A stretch of DNA of 64,000 nt from Dendrolimus kikuchii (taxonomy: Eukaryota > Arthropoda > Insecta > Lepidoptera > Lasiocampidae): positions 10,803,001 to 10,867,000 of the forward strand of contig CM034398.1 in assembly GCA_019925095.2 (NCBI GenBank), written 5' to 3'. Each line of letters starts with the position of its first letter. Position 1 is the stretch's first letter. Below, in pieces: positions 33,422 through 43,810 of this stretch. The notes under the pieces were generated by a model that saw only the letters and a program-made list of their open reading frames with translations, was not told the DNA's origin and searched no databases. The translations under genes were made by a program, and so were the position numbers.

Positions 33422-33654
33422 AAAATTTTAATTTTACTCATTTAAGTTGCATATATTATCCCTAATAAGTTAACTCCTCGAATGCGAAACGATAACTATA
33501 TGAAACGGAAGCGTATTTAGAAAAGTCGTTGAACTCAGAACGGAGGCGATCTGTACCACAAAATGTTTTCTGACGTAATTTAGCCCGAAAACATTAAAAG
33601 CAGTGCATGCAGCTCGAAGCTAATAATTGTATGTACTTAAGAACCTGAAATAAG

Positions 33655-33977
33655 TTTTTTTTTATTAATTTTTTTATTGCAGGAGTTCAGCAGACAGGCA
33701 GACGGCCCACTTGATGAAAAGCGGTTACCATCGCCTATAGACATTTGCAACACCAAAGGTGCTACAAATGCGCTGCTGCTCTCTTAAGGGAGACTGGAAC
33801 TTGGTCACTAATACCGGAACACAACTCAAGGTTATTATGGCGACATACTTTAGACCAGGGGTGGTAGCCATCCAGTCGGGCAAATGCCCTACCACCTGGC
33901 TGTGGGTTGTTTTGTCGCCTCTAACGACAAGCCGCCCGGCCGCAGGAAATCGTATTCTTTCTCCGTTCCTGCACAGA
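33655..33977 (-). repeat. SINE-like repeat, copy 3
   Basis: On the minus strand it runs from GTGCAGGAACGGAGAAAGA to CTGCAATAAAA and matches copy 1 (3228-3545) nearly throughout. The high similarity indicates a relatively recent amplification. Confidence 0.6.
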
Positions 33978-34564
33978 TAGTGACATTAAATTTCACTAAC
34001 AAACACGTCGTTATCATGGTAACGCAAACGAAGTTTCAGTGAATAAATGTATATCCCGTGCATTTTGGTTTATAGAAAAATTGAGAACCTCCTCCTTTCT
34101 TGAAGTAGGTTAAACATGAAAGAAAAATTATAAAATTATAAAAATTATAAGAGTTATTTATGGTGTTCAAATTCAAAAGAAAAGTTTAAAGTTTGACTAG
34201 TGTGTTCCTTTCTTAGTTTTTCAAATTAATACATATATTTACAAAATTATAAGTGACCATAAAAAATCTGTTTTATGGTTTATTTAAAACTTGTCTCTCT
34301 GTTTCCTAAATACGGTATACATTTGTCACCAATTTCGGACGTTTATTTTCTTTTATTTGTCTTTCTATTTTTTATTTTCGATGTCATAAGGCACATCTTT
34401 TATCTCTTTCTTAAATTCAATTAAATTGGTAGACATACAAACCCATTGTATATTCTTCTGAAGCTAAAGCTAGTTTTACGCTTGTATTAATTTAGATCAG
34501 ACCACTGTGGGCTTGATGTCAAACACACATAGTAAATAATGGAAAGTTCGTCTACAAAAGTTAC
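33978..34564. other. Intergenic with a CGACTTC-family end
   Basis: ATTGAGAACCTCCTCCTTTC at about 34079-34098 is the conserved end of the CGACTTC family, compare 3100-3122 and 60945-60965. The remainder is AT-rich without features. Confidence 0.35.
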
Positions 34565-34640
34565 CATACCAGGAATCGAACCCGGAGCCTCTGTATTCCA
34601 GTGCACTGGGCCAGCAAAAGCTTAGGTAACTCAACCACAG
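34565..34640 (-). repeat. tRNA-like (Pol III promoter-like) repeat segment
   Basis: On the minus strand TGGCCCAGTGCACTGG resembles an A box, and GGTTCGATTCCTGG, about 30 bases later, is a good B box. The cloverleaf stems do not pair convincingly, so it is not a functional tRNA. It may be a tRNA-derived SINE head. Confidence 0.35.
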
Positions 34641-34764
34641 AAGTCTTCGAATTTAACTTAATTTCTATTACGTGTAACATGTTATCTTTAATTCTACTAA
34701 TATTTTGCATTCTTATTTAACAACTTCTCTCAATTTAGAATTTTGGACTATGTCTTAGTATATT

Positions 34765-35023
34765 AAAACTAGCTGCGCCTGCGGTTTCACCCGAGTGGTG
34801 ATGGAAAATCGTTATATTTTGGATACACTATATCTTTATAAACTGTGCCTATGTGTTATTCGGATCTGTAAGCTTTATTACTGTAAACTTTCATATCAAA
34901 ATCCATTCAGTAGTTTTTGCGTGAAAGAATAACAAACATAGATCCATACATTCATACATCCTTACATCTATACATCCATACATACCTTCTTACAAACTTT
35001 CGCATTTATAATATTTATAGGAT
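34765..35023 (+). repeat. Lepidopteran MITE-like repeat, complete unit
   Basis: Starts AAACTAGCTGCGCCTGCGGTTTCACCCG, has AATCCATTCAGTAGTTTTTGCGTGAAAGA, an imperfect CATACATCC/CATACATTC array, and ends CAAACTTTCGCATTTATAATATTTATAGGAT. Same architecture as 6820-7212 but with a different internal microsatellite. Confidence 0.6.
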
Positions 35024-36359
35024 ATAGGATTATAGGATAGGATATTTGAGGTAAAGAACTGTATCAAATGTGTGCTAGGGCACGCTCGATGAAGTATTGT
35101 GATGAATATGAACCGCTTAGCAACCTGGAAAGAATATCTAATTGAAAATATGTCCTATCTCGACCACTACACAACCACTCTTATACAAAGCAATGTTCCC
35201 GATTATTTTTGGGACAAGAAGTACTACATCATACTGTTGAACGAACCTATATATTTATTGAATTCCATGGTACTTACGTCATTTCTTAGATCGCAAAAAG
35301 GAGCGAACAGACATCGAAATATACAAAAAGTCACTTTTGCGTTTATATTTTATTAATATGGATACATCTACTAGCGATTGAAACATAAATCTTTTAACAT
35401 CTTGGATTACGCGAAGCAGGTGTTACAGACATATGAAACATGAAAGCTCGCGTTTATTTTTGTAAATCCCATAATCCGCATGCCGAAATAGCTTTATAAA
35501 ATCTCCAATTTACAACACCTATGTGTATTATAATTTAACATATTTCATTAACATTCAGTACGGTTGGTATTCAGCATGAGTGCCTTGGGTATTATTTAAC
35601 GTAGCGGGCATTGTCCGCTTATTGCCTGGTCCTATTTGTAGTATTTTAATTCCATAAACTCGCAAGGTCATCGGTAATCAAGGCATGTATGAAGTATTGC
35701 AGCCAAAGCCCGGCATTTGATTATGTGCTCAAGAATTCTTGGTTATATTGGACCTTGGGAGTTCGTAGGTGTACTAGTATATGAGTAATGCGCATTTGCG
35801 CGTGCGTATGCGGGCAACAAAGTCCCAAAGGAGCTGGAACTCGACTGGCACGCTTCAATTACATTCCGTATACGCTCCTGGAATCGGCACAAAGGTATCT
35901 AACTAGACAGGAACGACTGTCATTCAATTTAATACTCATATTACGCACATTTTTACAATTGTAACTGTATTAATATTATTAAACAGTTGGGAAGCTGGCA
36001 AGCGATTTAATATCGGCGCTAATAGATAATTCTAATTTCAAATTGTAATGATGAAATGAGTCGTGGGGGTTTGAGTGGAAAATTGGTAAGTGCTGAATGA
36101 AGAAATTTAAAAAGGTGAATAAAAGACATGGCTTTTCTGGTTAAATATCTGGCCATCCGAGACGGCCTAATTTTTCTGTTTTTATCTCTTTTCCGTGTGT
36201 TCTGGATCGTACCAACCATAAACATAACTTGCTTAGTTTCGGAACATACCTACGAACAATCCGCGTGCTCGTCAATCGATTAAAAAAGTTTGTGGCTGCA
36301 AAACGCTACATAACATATGGGAGAAAGAAATGAATAGTGCTGTGTTATATTTCTCGTAA
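35024..36359. other. Intergenic with one orphan reading frame
   Basis: The frame at 35099-35356 (+, 85 codons) begins MMNMNRLATWKEYLIENMSY and has a more protein-like composition than its surroundings. It shows no recognisable domain, no Kozak-like context and no visible splice partners, so it is noted but not called as a gene. The rest is featureless. Confidence 0.25.
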
Positions 36360-36900
36360 AATCATCTAAAATATTATAACATTCTAAACATGGTGTGTTT
36401 GTACATTGAAAATATTTAAAAAAACAACTGGAATACACAATATAAACGATGGAGAACACGATGCAATTTTTTTTACATTTCTTGGCTTTTTGTTCGGGAT
36501 TCGCATAAAAATTATTTGGCCGATTTTGATGCGGTTTTCGCTGATCGACAGGAAATTCTAAGACTTAAAATCTGCGCTACTATTTATCTTGGGAATCCCA
36601 CAGGATTTTTTCTAGGAATGATTTAAAATGGCCAGATTAAAAAAAGTCGAATTCTAACCTGATTTTTTCACTAATCGATATCAAATTTTATATAATAAAA
36701 TGTGTGATACTTTTTATCCCGGGAATCCCGCTGGAATTCCCCCGGGAGCGGTGTAAAGTTGTTCGGGTGCATAAAAATTGTTTTTTTCCGATACAGTTTT
36801 CACTAAAACGATAGCTTACATTATTATTTCAAGTCAAGCGGGAATTTCAAGTCAAGCATGGACGAAGTTGCGGGCATATCCTAGTTAGTCTATAATTTCA
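36360..36900 (-). repeat. Modular repeat R1, copy c (inverted)
   Basis: Complement of the 1-328 landmarks in reverse order: GTACATTGAAAAT, AAACGATGGAGAACACGATGC, TTGTTCGGGATTCGC, GCGGTTTTCGCTGATCGACAG and two CCCGGGAATCCCGC-type cores about 130 bases apart (near 36595 and 36720). Confidence 0.6.
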
Positions 36901-37554
36901 TATTAATTACTAATTTTTAACTATAATATTACGCCAAATGTGAATAACATTTGCGAATGATCTAAATAAATACATCCCAGGTCTATATAAATTGATCGTT
37001 ACATACACGTTACTTTTTATGTAAATATTCATATTAAAATTCTATCCACATACCAGCAAAAACGTAACCGTCAGTATTTTCAATTGTATTTGTAATATGA
37101 TAGGGGTGTACCTATTAAAATGATCACAAATTAAGCACAAAACTTTTTCAATTCACTCCAAAACAAAAACGGATTTGCTGATCATATAACCATCTATTTG
37201 AATCAGATGACCCTCAGATTCCTTTAATGGTAATGAACCAAAATTACGTTCTAGTTAAACCCACGGCAGATTAGTAATCGCCGTGATTCCAATAAAGAAA
37301 TGTGAATTGAAAGAACGATCGTCTCCGAGTCGGAACGTAATTGTCCGTGCTCGTAGCAAACGAATTCTATTACTTATTGCCTTCAAGGGTCCCTTGCAAT
37401 TTTCTTAATGTTAATCTCCGACAACTGAATTTTATGACATCACTTTAGGACGGCGAAATAAAAATCTTCTTTAAAATATTACTTTAATAAGTCTTAAGTT
37501 ATTCTCTCTCTTTCTCTTTTCTTTCAGCATATCCCAATTACTTGGGGTCGGTAC
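36901..37554. other. Intergenic, no feature recognised
   Basis: AT-rich; no supported gene or repeat. Confidence 0.35.
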
Positions 37555-38100
37555 AATATGTCTTTTCCTTCCACACTCTTCTATTCTGACATATGTTTTT
37601 TGTCACACCACATATCATCATATCATCCTTCACACAATCCATCCATCTTGTTTTGGTCTACGTTTACATTTGTACCAATCCATCTTGTAGTTTAACATTC
37701 TTTTTGTCACGTGACTTTCATCCCTCCTCATTATATGACATTATATACCAACTTAATCTTCTTCCTCTCAATTTTTCAGTCACAGGTGCAATTTTCAAAC
37801 ATCCCCTTACAGATACACTCTACATTAGTATAAGTTTAGTATTAAAAAGAGAAAAAAATAATATTATAAGTGATTCTTAACGTACACCACAACATAAAAA
37901 TCACTAAATTAATGTCACACACATTAACAAAAATAAACAATAAGCGTGTATGAACTCTAAAAACTTTCATAGAAATTAAGTTGTAAAAAAGGGTACGGAA
38001 CTCGAGTCCGTAGTTGTTAAAAAATCCCCTTATGTACTCATTTCTCACCTTATCCATTCTTGTAACACCACACATCCATCTCAACATTCACATCTCAGCT
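37555..38100 (-). pseudogene. RTE-like LINE C-terminal fragment with a ~200-bp insertion
   Basis: On the minus strand it begins MLRWMCGVTRMDKVRNEYIRG at 38087, the conserved end of an RTE-like reverse transcriptase. The protein reading stops near 38018, resumes at about 37805 with APVTEKL, and continues with frameshifts through a RRDESHV-like motif. The intervening 37810-38018 is foreign AT-rich sequence. Non-functional. Confidence 0.55.
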
Positions 38101-38338
38101 GAGTGGAGACGTTTGTAGTTTTCTCAAGTTATTGTATGTACTAAATATAATACCTGTTTCTGATAGGGTTCGCTTGTCGGTATATGGCCAACGGCGTCAA
38201 ACTTGTGAACTATGTTGGATGTAGTTCTCGTTTAAATCTTAAATAAACATAGCTGTAACCCTTATAACCTAAACAAGTAATAAGCAAATCTATTCTATAT
38301 ACTTAAATAAATAAAATACATTTTTGTGGCTAGTGCAC

Positions 38339-38385
38339 ATAATAAAATTACGTTTAAAACCGTTGAAACGTAGTTTTATTATTAA
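38339..38385. repeat. Minimal derivative of the 30054 MITE
   Basis: ATAATAAAATTACGTTT and AAACGTAGTTTTATTAT face each other across AAAACCGTTG. Both arms and the centre match the outermost bases of the MITE at 30054-30415, as if the two terminal repeats had been fused by deletion of the interior. Confidence 0.6.
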
Positions 38386-38531
38386 TTGAATTTTTAAATA
38401 TCTTCAAATATTTTACAAATGCTATCTGAAGACACACTAAAACGTTCCGTGGAGGTGATAGCCGAACCAAACAACAACTACATCATTGATATTTGATTTT
38501 TAACATTGGCCGTAAAATCCTAAACTACATA

Positions 38532-39807
38532 TTAGGTTGGGGAAAAAGTTTCTTCGCATTTTATATAAAAATTCAAAAGGTTTCTTTATAAAGTTTATTT
38601 ACATTTGACTAAAGTATATAGGTGCCATTTTTTTGGATAACTTTTTGCCATCTTGTAGGTAGGGACGTGATCCCATTTCTATAAAAATTTTGGGACTTCT
38701 GATCTAAAAACTGCGACAAGTGATTTTGGCAGTCCTCTCGTGATGTTAACCTGACACTGCCTAGGGAATTCTGCAGAGACCGAAACAGGTGAAAATCTAA
38801 AGGTCAGGACTATACGGCGGATGCATTAACACCTCCCAGCCAAACTCTCGTAATTTTTGCTGAGTAGCTAAAGATGTGTGAGGTCTAGCGTTATCGTGGT
38901 CAAAAACCACACCCCTTCTGTTGATTAATTCCGGCCGCTTTCTCTCAACTTTTTGATTTAATCTCATCAGTTGTTCGCAGTACAGTTCAGAATCGATGGT
39001 CCTGCCTGGCGGTAATAGCTCATAATAAATAATGCCCTTCCAATCCCACCATACACACAGCATCACCTTATTTCGAGTTAACCCGGGTTTTGCCACAGTC
39101 TGTGAAGCCTGACCGGCCTTTGACCACGATCTTTATCGCACGTTCTTGTCGTACGTGATCCACTTTTCATCACCAGTTATCAGCTTCTTCAAAAATGGTT
39201 CGGTTTCATTACGTCGTAATAAAGAATCACAAATGAGTACACGGTTCATTAGGTTTCTTTCAGTGAGCTCATGAGGCACCCAAATATTGAGCTTTTCTGT
39301 ATACCCAGCTTTTTTCAAATGCGCCAAAACCATTTTGTGGTCAATTCCCAGTTCTCCAGCTACATCGTAACTACTAATATGCCGATCTTGCTCCACTTTT
39401 TCAAAAATGGCATCAATTTTGTCCGTAACAGGGAGACCAGAGCGACGTGCATCTTTGATATCAAAATTTCCGGATTGAAAACGCTTAAACCAAATTTGCG
39501 CTACTCTCACAGATACTGCATTAGGTCCATAAATATCACAACTTTTTCGTGGCTTGTGTTGCATTTGTACCTTTTTTGTAATAAAATTTTAAAATGTATC
39601 GAATTTCTTGATTAGATTCACTCATTTTAACAATAAGAAAAACAAATTAAATTCACACATTTTCCTAATTTGAATTTGGAATTGTCTTCTTTAAAATTAA
39701 AACTTTTTAATGATACCAAAACCAGGCAGATACAAATGGTGTAGCCAAAGAGATCTTATTACAAGTTCATACATACTATATGCGAAAAGACTTTTTCCGC
39801 AACCTAT
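38532..39807 (-). mobile_element. Cecropia-type mariner (DD34D), degenerate copy
   Basis: Terminal inverted repeats: TTAGGTTGGGGAAAAAGT on the left and, complemented, ATAGGTTGCGGAAAAAGT on the right. Both are bounded by TA (38530-38531, 39808-39809). The TTAGGTTGG end is typical of the cecropia subfamily, which includes Hsmar1. At 1,276 bp it is complete, with one transposase pseudogene on the minus strand. Confidence 0.9.
38609..39625 (-). pseudogene. Cecropia-type mariner transposase pseudogene
   Basis: It begins MSESNQEIRYILKFYYKKG at 39625. A frameshift follows near 39540 and the main reading continues with YGPNAVSVRVAQIWFKRFQS, WVPHELTERN and the first catalytic motif ITGDEKWI. Another break lies near 39130; then CVWWDWKGIIYYELLPPG and the second catalytic motif FDHDNARPHTS. 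Just after PPYSPDL a short deletion, about seven bases by comparison with the family, shifts the third Asp (DFHLFRSLQ) out of frame. The C-terminus continues in the shifted frame to TAG at 38609. All domains are present but the protein cannot be made. Confidence 0.88.
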
Positions 39808-39809
39808 TA

Positions 39810-40184
39810 TATTTAATTTAACATATCTACTTCATCAAAAATTACCCAACAGATGACTTCTCAAAGGGATTTTTTTTTACATTTTTTGCAGCTTGAATAA
39901 TTTCAATATTCAAGCTTTTACACCTCATAGCCTAAAATTTGGACGAAACGGCGATATGACTTGGAAAACAAGTACCTCCCAACGTATAAATACACAATAA
40001 AAATGTCACTAAAAACATCGCTATGATTTTTAAGCCCTGCCTGACGATAACATTTACAATTACGAATACTGTAAAAAATTCATCCCTCATATATATCATG
40101 TACGATGGCTGCCCCTAATTGTTATTTTTCGCGATGTCACTTTACGATATAGCGACATATAAAATACACCTTCCTATAAGAGAG
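39810..40184. other. Intergenic with a minor repeat
   Basis: ACATCGCTATGATTTTTAAG at about 40015 and the following CTGCCTGACGATAAC resemble 58304-58335 near the Copia element. No gene. Confidence 0.35.
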
Positions 40185-40340
40185 AGAAAGAAAGAAAAAA
40201 TATTTATTCAGAACTAAATACAAACCAAAACATACTTATAAATAAGACAATACAACTGTGAAATGAAGTTCTGAATCGGTCCTAACTCAGCATGATGCTG
40301 GTTGACTCAACCAGCGCTGGTCTTCCGCTAGAGCCGTTAC
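40185..40340 (-). repeat. LINE 3' tail, second type
   Basis: GAGAGAAAGAAAGAAAAAATATTTATTC at the left and CAGCGCTGGTCTTCCGC toward the right. On the minus strand this is a coding-like end followed by AATAAATATTTTT and an A/TC-rich tail, typical of a 5'-truncated LINE. Confidence 0.4.
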
Positions 40341-41454
40341 AGTGACTCACGGATAGACAAAACGAAACAAACAAAAAACAAGGAAAATATGATGAGTACT
40401 ATTGGAAACAAATATAAAAATTAATATAATATAAAAATAAACTATATAATTAATATAAAAAATGTGATATAAAATTTTTTATAAATATTTTTTTTATTTC
40501 TTTCTTTCATAATAATAATTTTGTATTTCCTGAAAAAATGTTTATGACATACATTGACAGACTGATACTCTGATAGACAGGTGGATATTACAATTTTTTT
40601 AAAGCTCCCGCTTTTTTCTACAATATCTACACATTACATAATTTACGAAAATTAAAAAAAAATCTTCTCGGGCTATTTTAATGTATGAAATACACAATCA
40701 ATATTCTTATACAAGTATTTATAAAGGAACACAACGAAATCAGATAGCTATCAAAACTAAGTTCTTTCCAACTGATAGCTCCCTTCCTTCCACTTAAAAC
40801 TGATGGAGCGGAAACGGAGCGAAATGAACAACTGATGACTTTCGTTTTCTTATAATTCTTTGTATTGTTCTGAACGAAAATACCAAACTACTTGTCTGGT
40901 AAACTCATCTAACGTAATCCGTATTATTGTGTTGTTTGCTACTGTACAAGTTTGTTATATTTAGTATTGTGTAATTGGTTTGTGAAATAAAAATGAACTA
41001 CCTTTCAAGCGCTTTCAAGTAAAGGCTGGATATAGATTTCTATTTGAAAGCTAGACAACCATCTGAAGATACTATAACAAGCTTCTTATAAAATCATTTA
41101 TTACTCAATAGAGATGCGGACATATATTATAAGAACATGTTATCAATAAACTTTTAAAATATGATAGAAATGTAACTACTTATGACGTCATAAGTAGGTA
41201 CGCTCTTACAAATTCTATTAAGCTGCGACGTTTTATGAGTTTATAAAAAGTGTCTCAATTGAGTTCGCTGTCCGAACTCATAATACTGTCAGCCTTATAT
41301 AATCTGAAATGATTACATTTGCTCATAACTGAATTACGAGATTCTCTTATAATACCTAGGAGATGAAGTAAATTTTTTTTGGCACTGACTACTATGAAAT
41401 CAATTTCAACCACAGAAAATACATGAGAATTTTTTCATACATATTTACTTGTAA
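40341..41454. other. Intergenic, no feature recognised
   Basis: AT-rich; includes CTTATGACGTCATAAG-like palindrome at about 41179-41194 (TACTTATGACGTCATAAGTA), a perfect CRE-like TGACGTCA site of unknown relevance. Confidence 0.3.
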
Positions 41455-42060
41455 GCGAACAAGCAGACGGTCCCACCTGGGGCTCAATTCTGCTATTACT
41501 ATCTCGACAAAATCGCCGGACACTATCGTCTCAATCGTAGGTTTGCCTGATTTCGGTATTCTGTTTATTCTAATGGCGTACCCGTAGCACGTCACTTTAT
41601 TTTTATAAATATTTATAAGCGAAAACTCGCGAAATAAATGTTTATTTACAATGTTGTTAACTTATGAATATTCATTTCGGCTAACGCCTTTTCTGTTATT
41701 GATAATACCAACTTTTTCTACTATTATTCTGCTGCGACAATATCGAAAAATATTGAAGATTTAGTAGAATACGAATTTTTTACACTATCGCAATAGAATC
41801 GTACTTTGAATATGTTCGCAACGCCAAGATATTGTAATAGGATAATTAGGCCCCTGATAGATAGTAAGTGGTTACCGTCGCCTTTTAGACATTCACAACA
41901 CAAAAGCCGACGCTTTGTCAACCTTGTAGAAACTTTAACATTGTTTACGCCTTTTTTGAAGAGCACCATATTGTAGCGCTCTGGGAAAACCACAAGAGGG
42001 AGTACATTTAAGGCAATAAAGAGCAAGTACGAACAACGCAGGGGTGTCTAACATCCAGAA
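41455..42060 (-). pseudogene. CR1-like LINE C-terminal and 3' UTR fragment
   Basis: On the minus strand the segment from 42026 gives ALNVLPLVVFPERYNMVLFKKG, parallel to AVFPERDNMGLLKKG in the 19477-19904 fragment. It is followed by the CR1 3' UTR landmarks to about 41830. A separate tail-like piece with GAACAAGCAGACGGTCCCACC lies at 41455-41490. Broken and 5'-truncated. Confidence 0.6.
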
Positions 42061-42479
42061 AGCGTAGCCGAAATACCCATAGCAAGTAAGTGGAGCGGTA
42101 ATAAAATGGCGACAACTGAAATAAGTAAAGAAGGATGTTTCTTTCCAAATACTACACAACAGATACCTATTCAATACTAAATTAACATAAGCGACTTCAT
42201 TTGAGTAAACTTTAGTTTCATATGCGTCGAGAGTCTCAAGTTTATAGGGATAAAATGTATTGTAGGTATATCTTTGGTCTCTAAAAATGTCTATATCAAA
42301 TTTTATCAGATGCGATAAATATACAAAACCGTGAAAAAGAATAAACTGACTTACACATTAATAATGGATTTTGATTATAATCAAACATTTAAATTCATTA
42401 AACTTTTAAATTAAACGTACCTTTGGGGACAATTTCAATATATAACTTTTTATTATACACCATTAAAGAAAACATACAA
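42061..42479. other. Intergenic, no feature recognised
   Basis: AT-rich; no supported feature. Confidence 0.35.
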
Positions 42480-42545
42480 ACTAGTAAAACTCTTTATGTA
42501 CAAAGGGAGGTCTTATCGCTAAATAGCAATCTCATCCAGACAACT
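42480..42545 (-). repeat. LINE 3' tail
   Basis: CTCTTTATGTACAAAGGGAGG, TCTTATCGCTAAATAGC and CATCCAGACAACTC, the inverted 1735-1885 type, shortened. Confidence 0.5.
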
Positions 42546-42644
42546 CGTTGTAGGCATATTGCAGATTCGCAGTGGCGATGATAGTGTATATAATCATTAT
42601 ACGGTTACTAACTTAAAAATGAGCAAAATGTATACATTATAAAA

Positions 42645-42850
42645 TACTAGCGGCCCGGCGCGGTTTCATCCGCGCTCTGTCCCGCTCCCGTGGCATATAG
42701 CGTCATGTTATATAGCCTATGACACTCCCTGGTAACGTAGCTTTCGAACAGTAAAAGAATTTTTAATCGGTTTAGTAGATCCGGAGACTACCCCCTACAA
42801 CGTCACAAACTCACAAACCTTACCTCTTTATAATAATAGTATATATAGAC
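42645..42850. repeat. Dispersed repeat starting ACTAGCGGCCCGGCGCGG
   Basis: A GC-rich start (GGCCCGGCGCGGTTTCATCC) is followed by TATAGCCTATGACACTCC, GTAGCTTTCGAACAG, TTTTTAATCGGTTTAGTAGATC and a TATAATAATAGTATA end. This order is characteristic of an abundant lepidopteran non-autonomous DNA repeat. Confidence 0.5.
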
Positions 42851-43414
42851 GAAATACACAGAATAAATAAAACACTTTTAAAAACACACACAGCAGGCGT
42901 ATAAAATAAATTAAAATAACAGGTAATAACAATTTTCTTATATTTTATTTGACAGTAATAACTAATAAACTAAACTTCTTATTAAATATCTTTGGGTCGA
43001 TGGGGTATTATAAATTGACTATTCATTTAGTCATTATTTAGTCAAGATAAATAAGGACATGAAAGCACGAAAGGCCTTTGCGGTGAGTGGTAAACGTTAT
43101 TATAGTATTGGTTTAGGCCGAACTGACAGCCGAAAGCACTTGAAAAATAGCGCTGGCCAGGGGCTCCCCAATACATATCCCTGAAAGCCATTGCACCCCA
43201 GACTAAAAGGAAGCTTAGGCCTCTATACATTCACTGTTGTGAAGTACTTAACAAAGTTAACATTGGATGTTTGCTTTTCGTTCAAAAGATCTTATCAAAG
43301 CCCTTCTATGGAAATTGACTAAACATAATTTTTGATTTTATTTTACACTCCTTGTCGAGGCTTAACAGCTTAAATCTTACTTACAAAAATAAATGCAAAA
43401 GATTGAATAGATTT
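42851..43414. other. Intergenic, no gene recognised
   Basis: The minus-strand frame at 43042-43230 (62 codons) is somewhat GC-rich and reads VWGAMAFRDMYWGAPGQRYF. It may be part of a decayed transposable-element protein but was not recognised. Confidence 0.3.
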
Positions 43415-43810
43415 TTGTTGCTCGATGACGCCAGAACGTCTAAACGGATCTGGATGTTTGGCACAGAGGTAGATTATAGTCTGGAATAGCACATAGGCTA
43501 CATTTTATAATTAAAAAATATACGGTTCCTGAGGGACTGGTTTGTTTTTGTTTTTTACAGAGCAAGAAATCGACATTATTTTTTGCATAGTGGTAGTTTA
43601 GGGATCAAAGAATGTCTACTTTTTATCCCGGAAAAAGGCACGGTTCCTATGAGATAGCATAACATTTGTATCCTACAGGAACCGTGTATTTAAAAGGGGT
43701 TACGTTAAAGTTCGCGAAATAGAGTATTAAATTATAACATGCCCAATTCATGATATACATACCTTACACACATACCTTTTTCTAACGCGAGCGAAGTCGC
43801 GGGTAAAAGC
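43415..43810. repeat. Dispersed repeat ending GCGAAGTCGCGGGTAAAAGCTA
   Basis: Contains CATAGGCTACATTTTATAA, CACGGTTCCTATGAGATAGC with a near-inverted CCTACAGGAACCGTG, and the terminal GCGAGCGAAGTCGCGGGTAA then AAGCTAC. The GC hairpin followed by CTA near the end resembles Helitron-like termini. Confidence 0.45.

Noticed and set aside
34565..34640. Functional tRNA gene
   Set aside because: B box is good, but acceptor and anticodon stems do not pair; kept only as a tRNA-like repeat.
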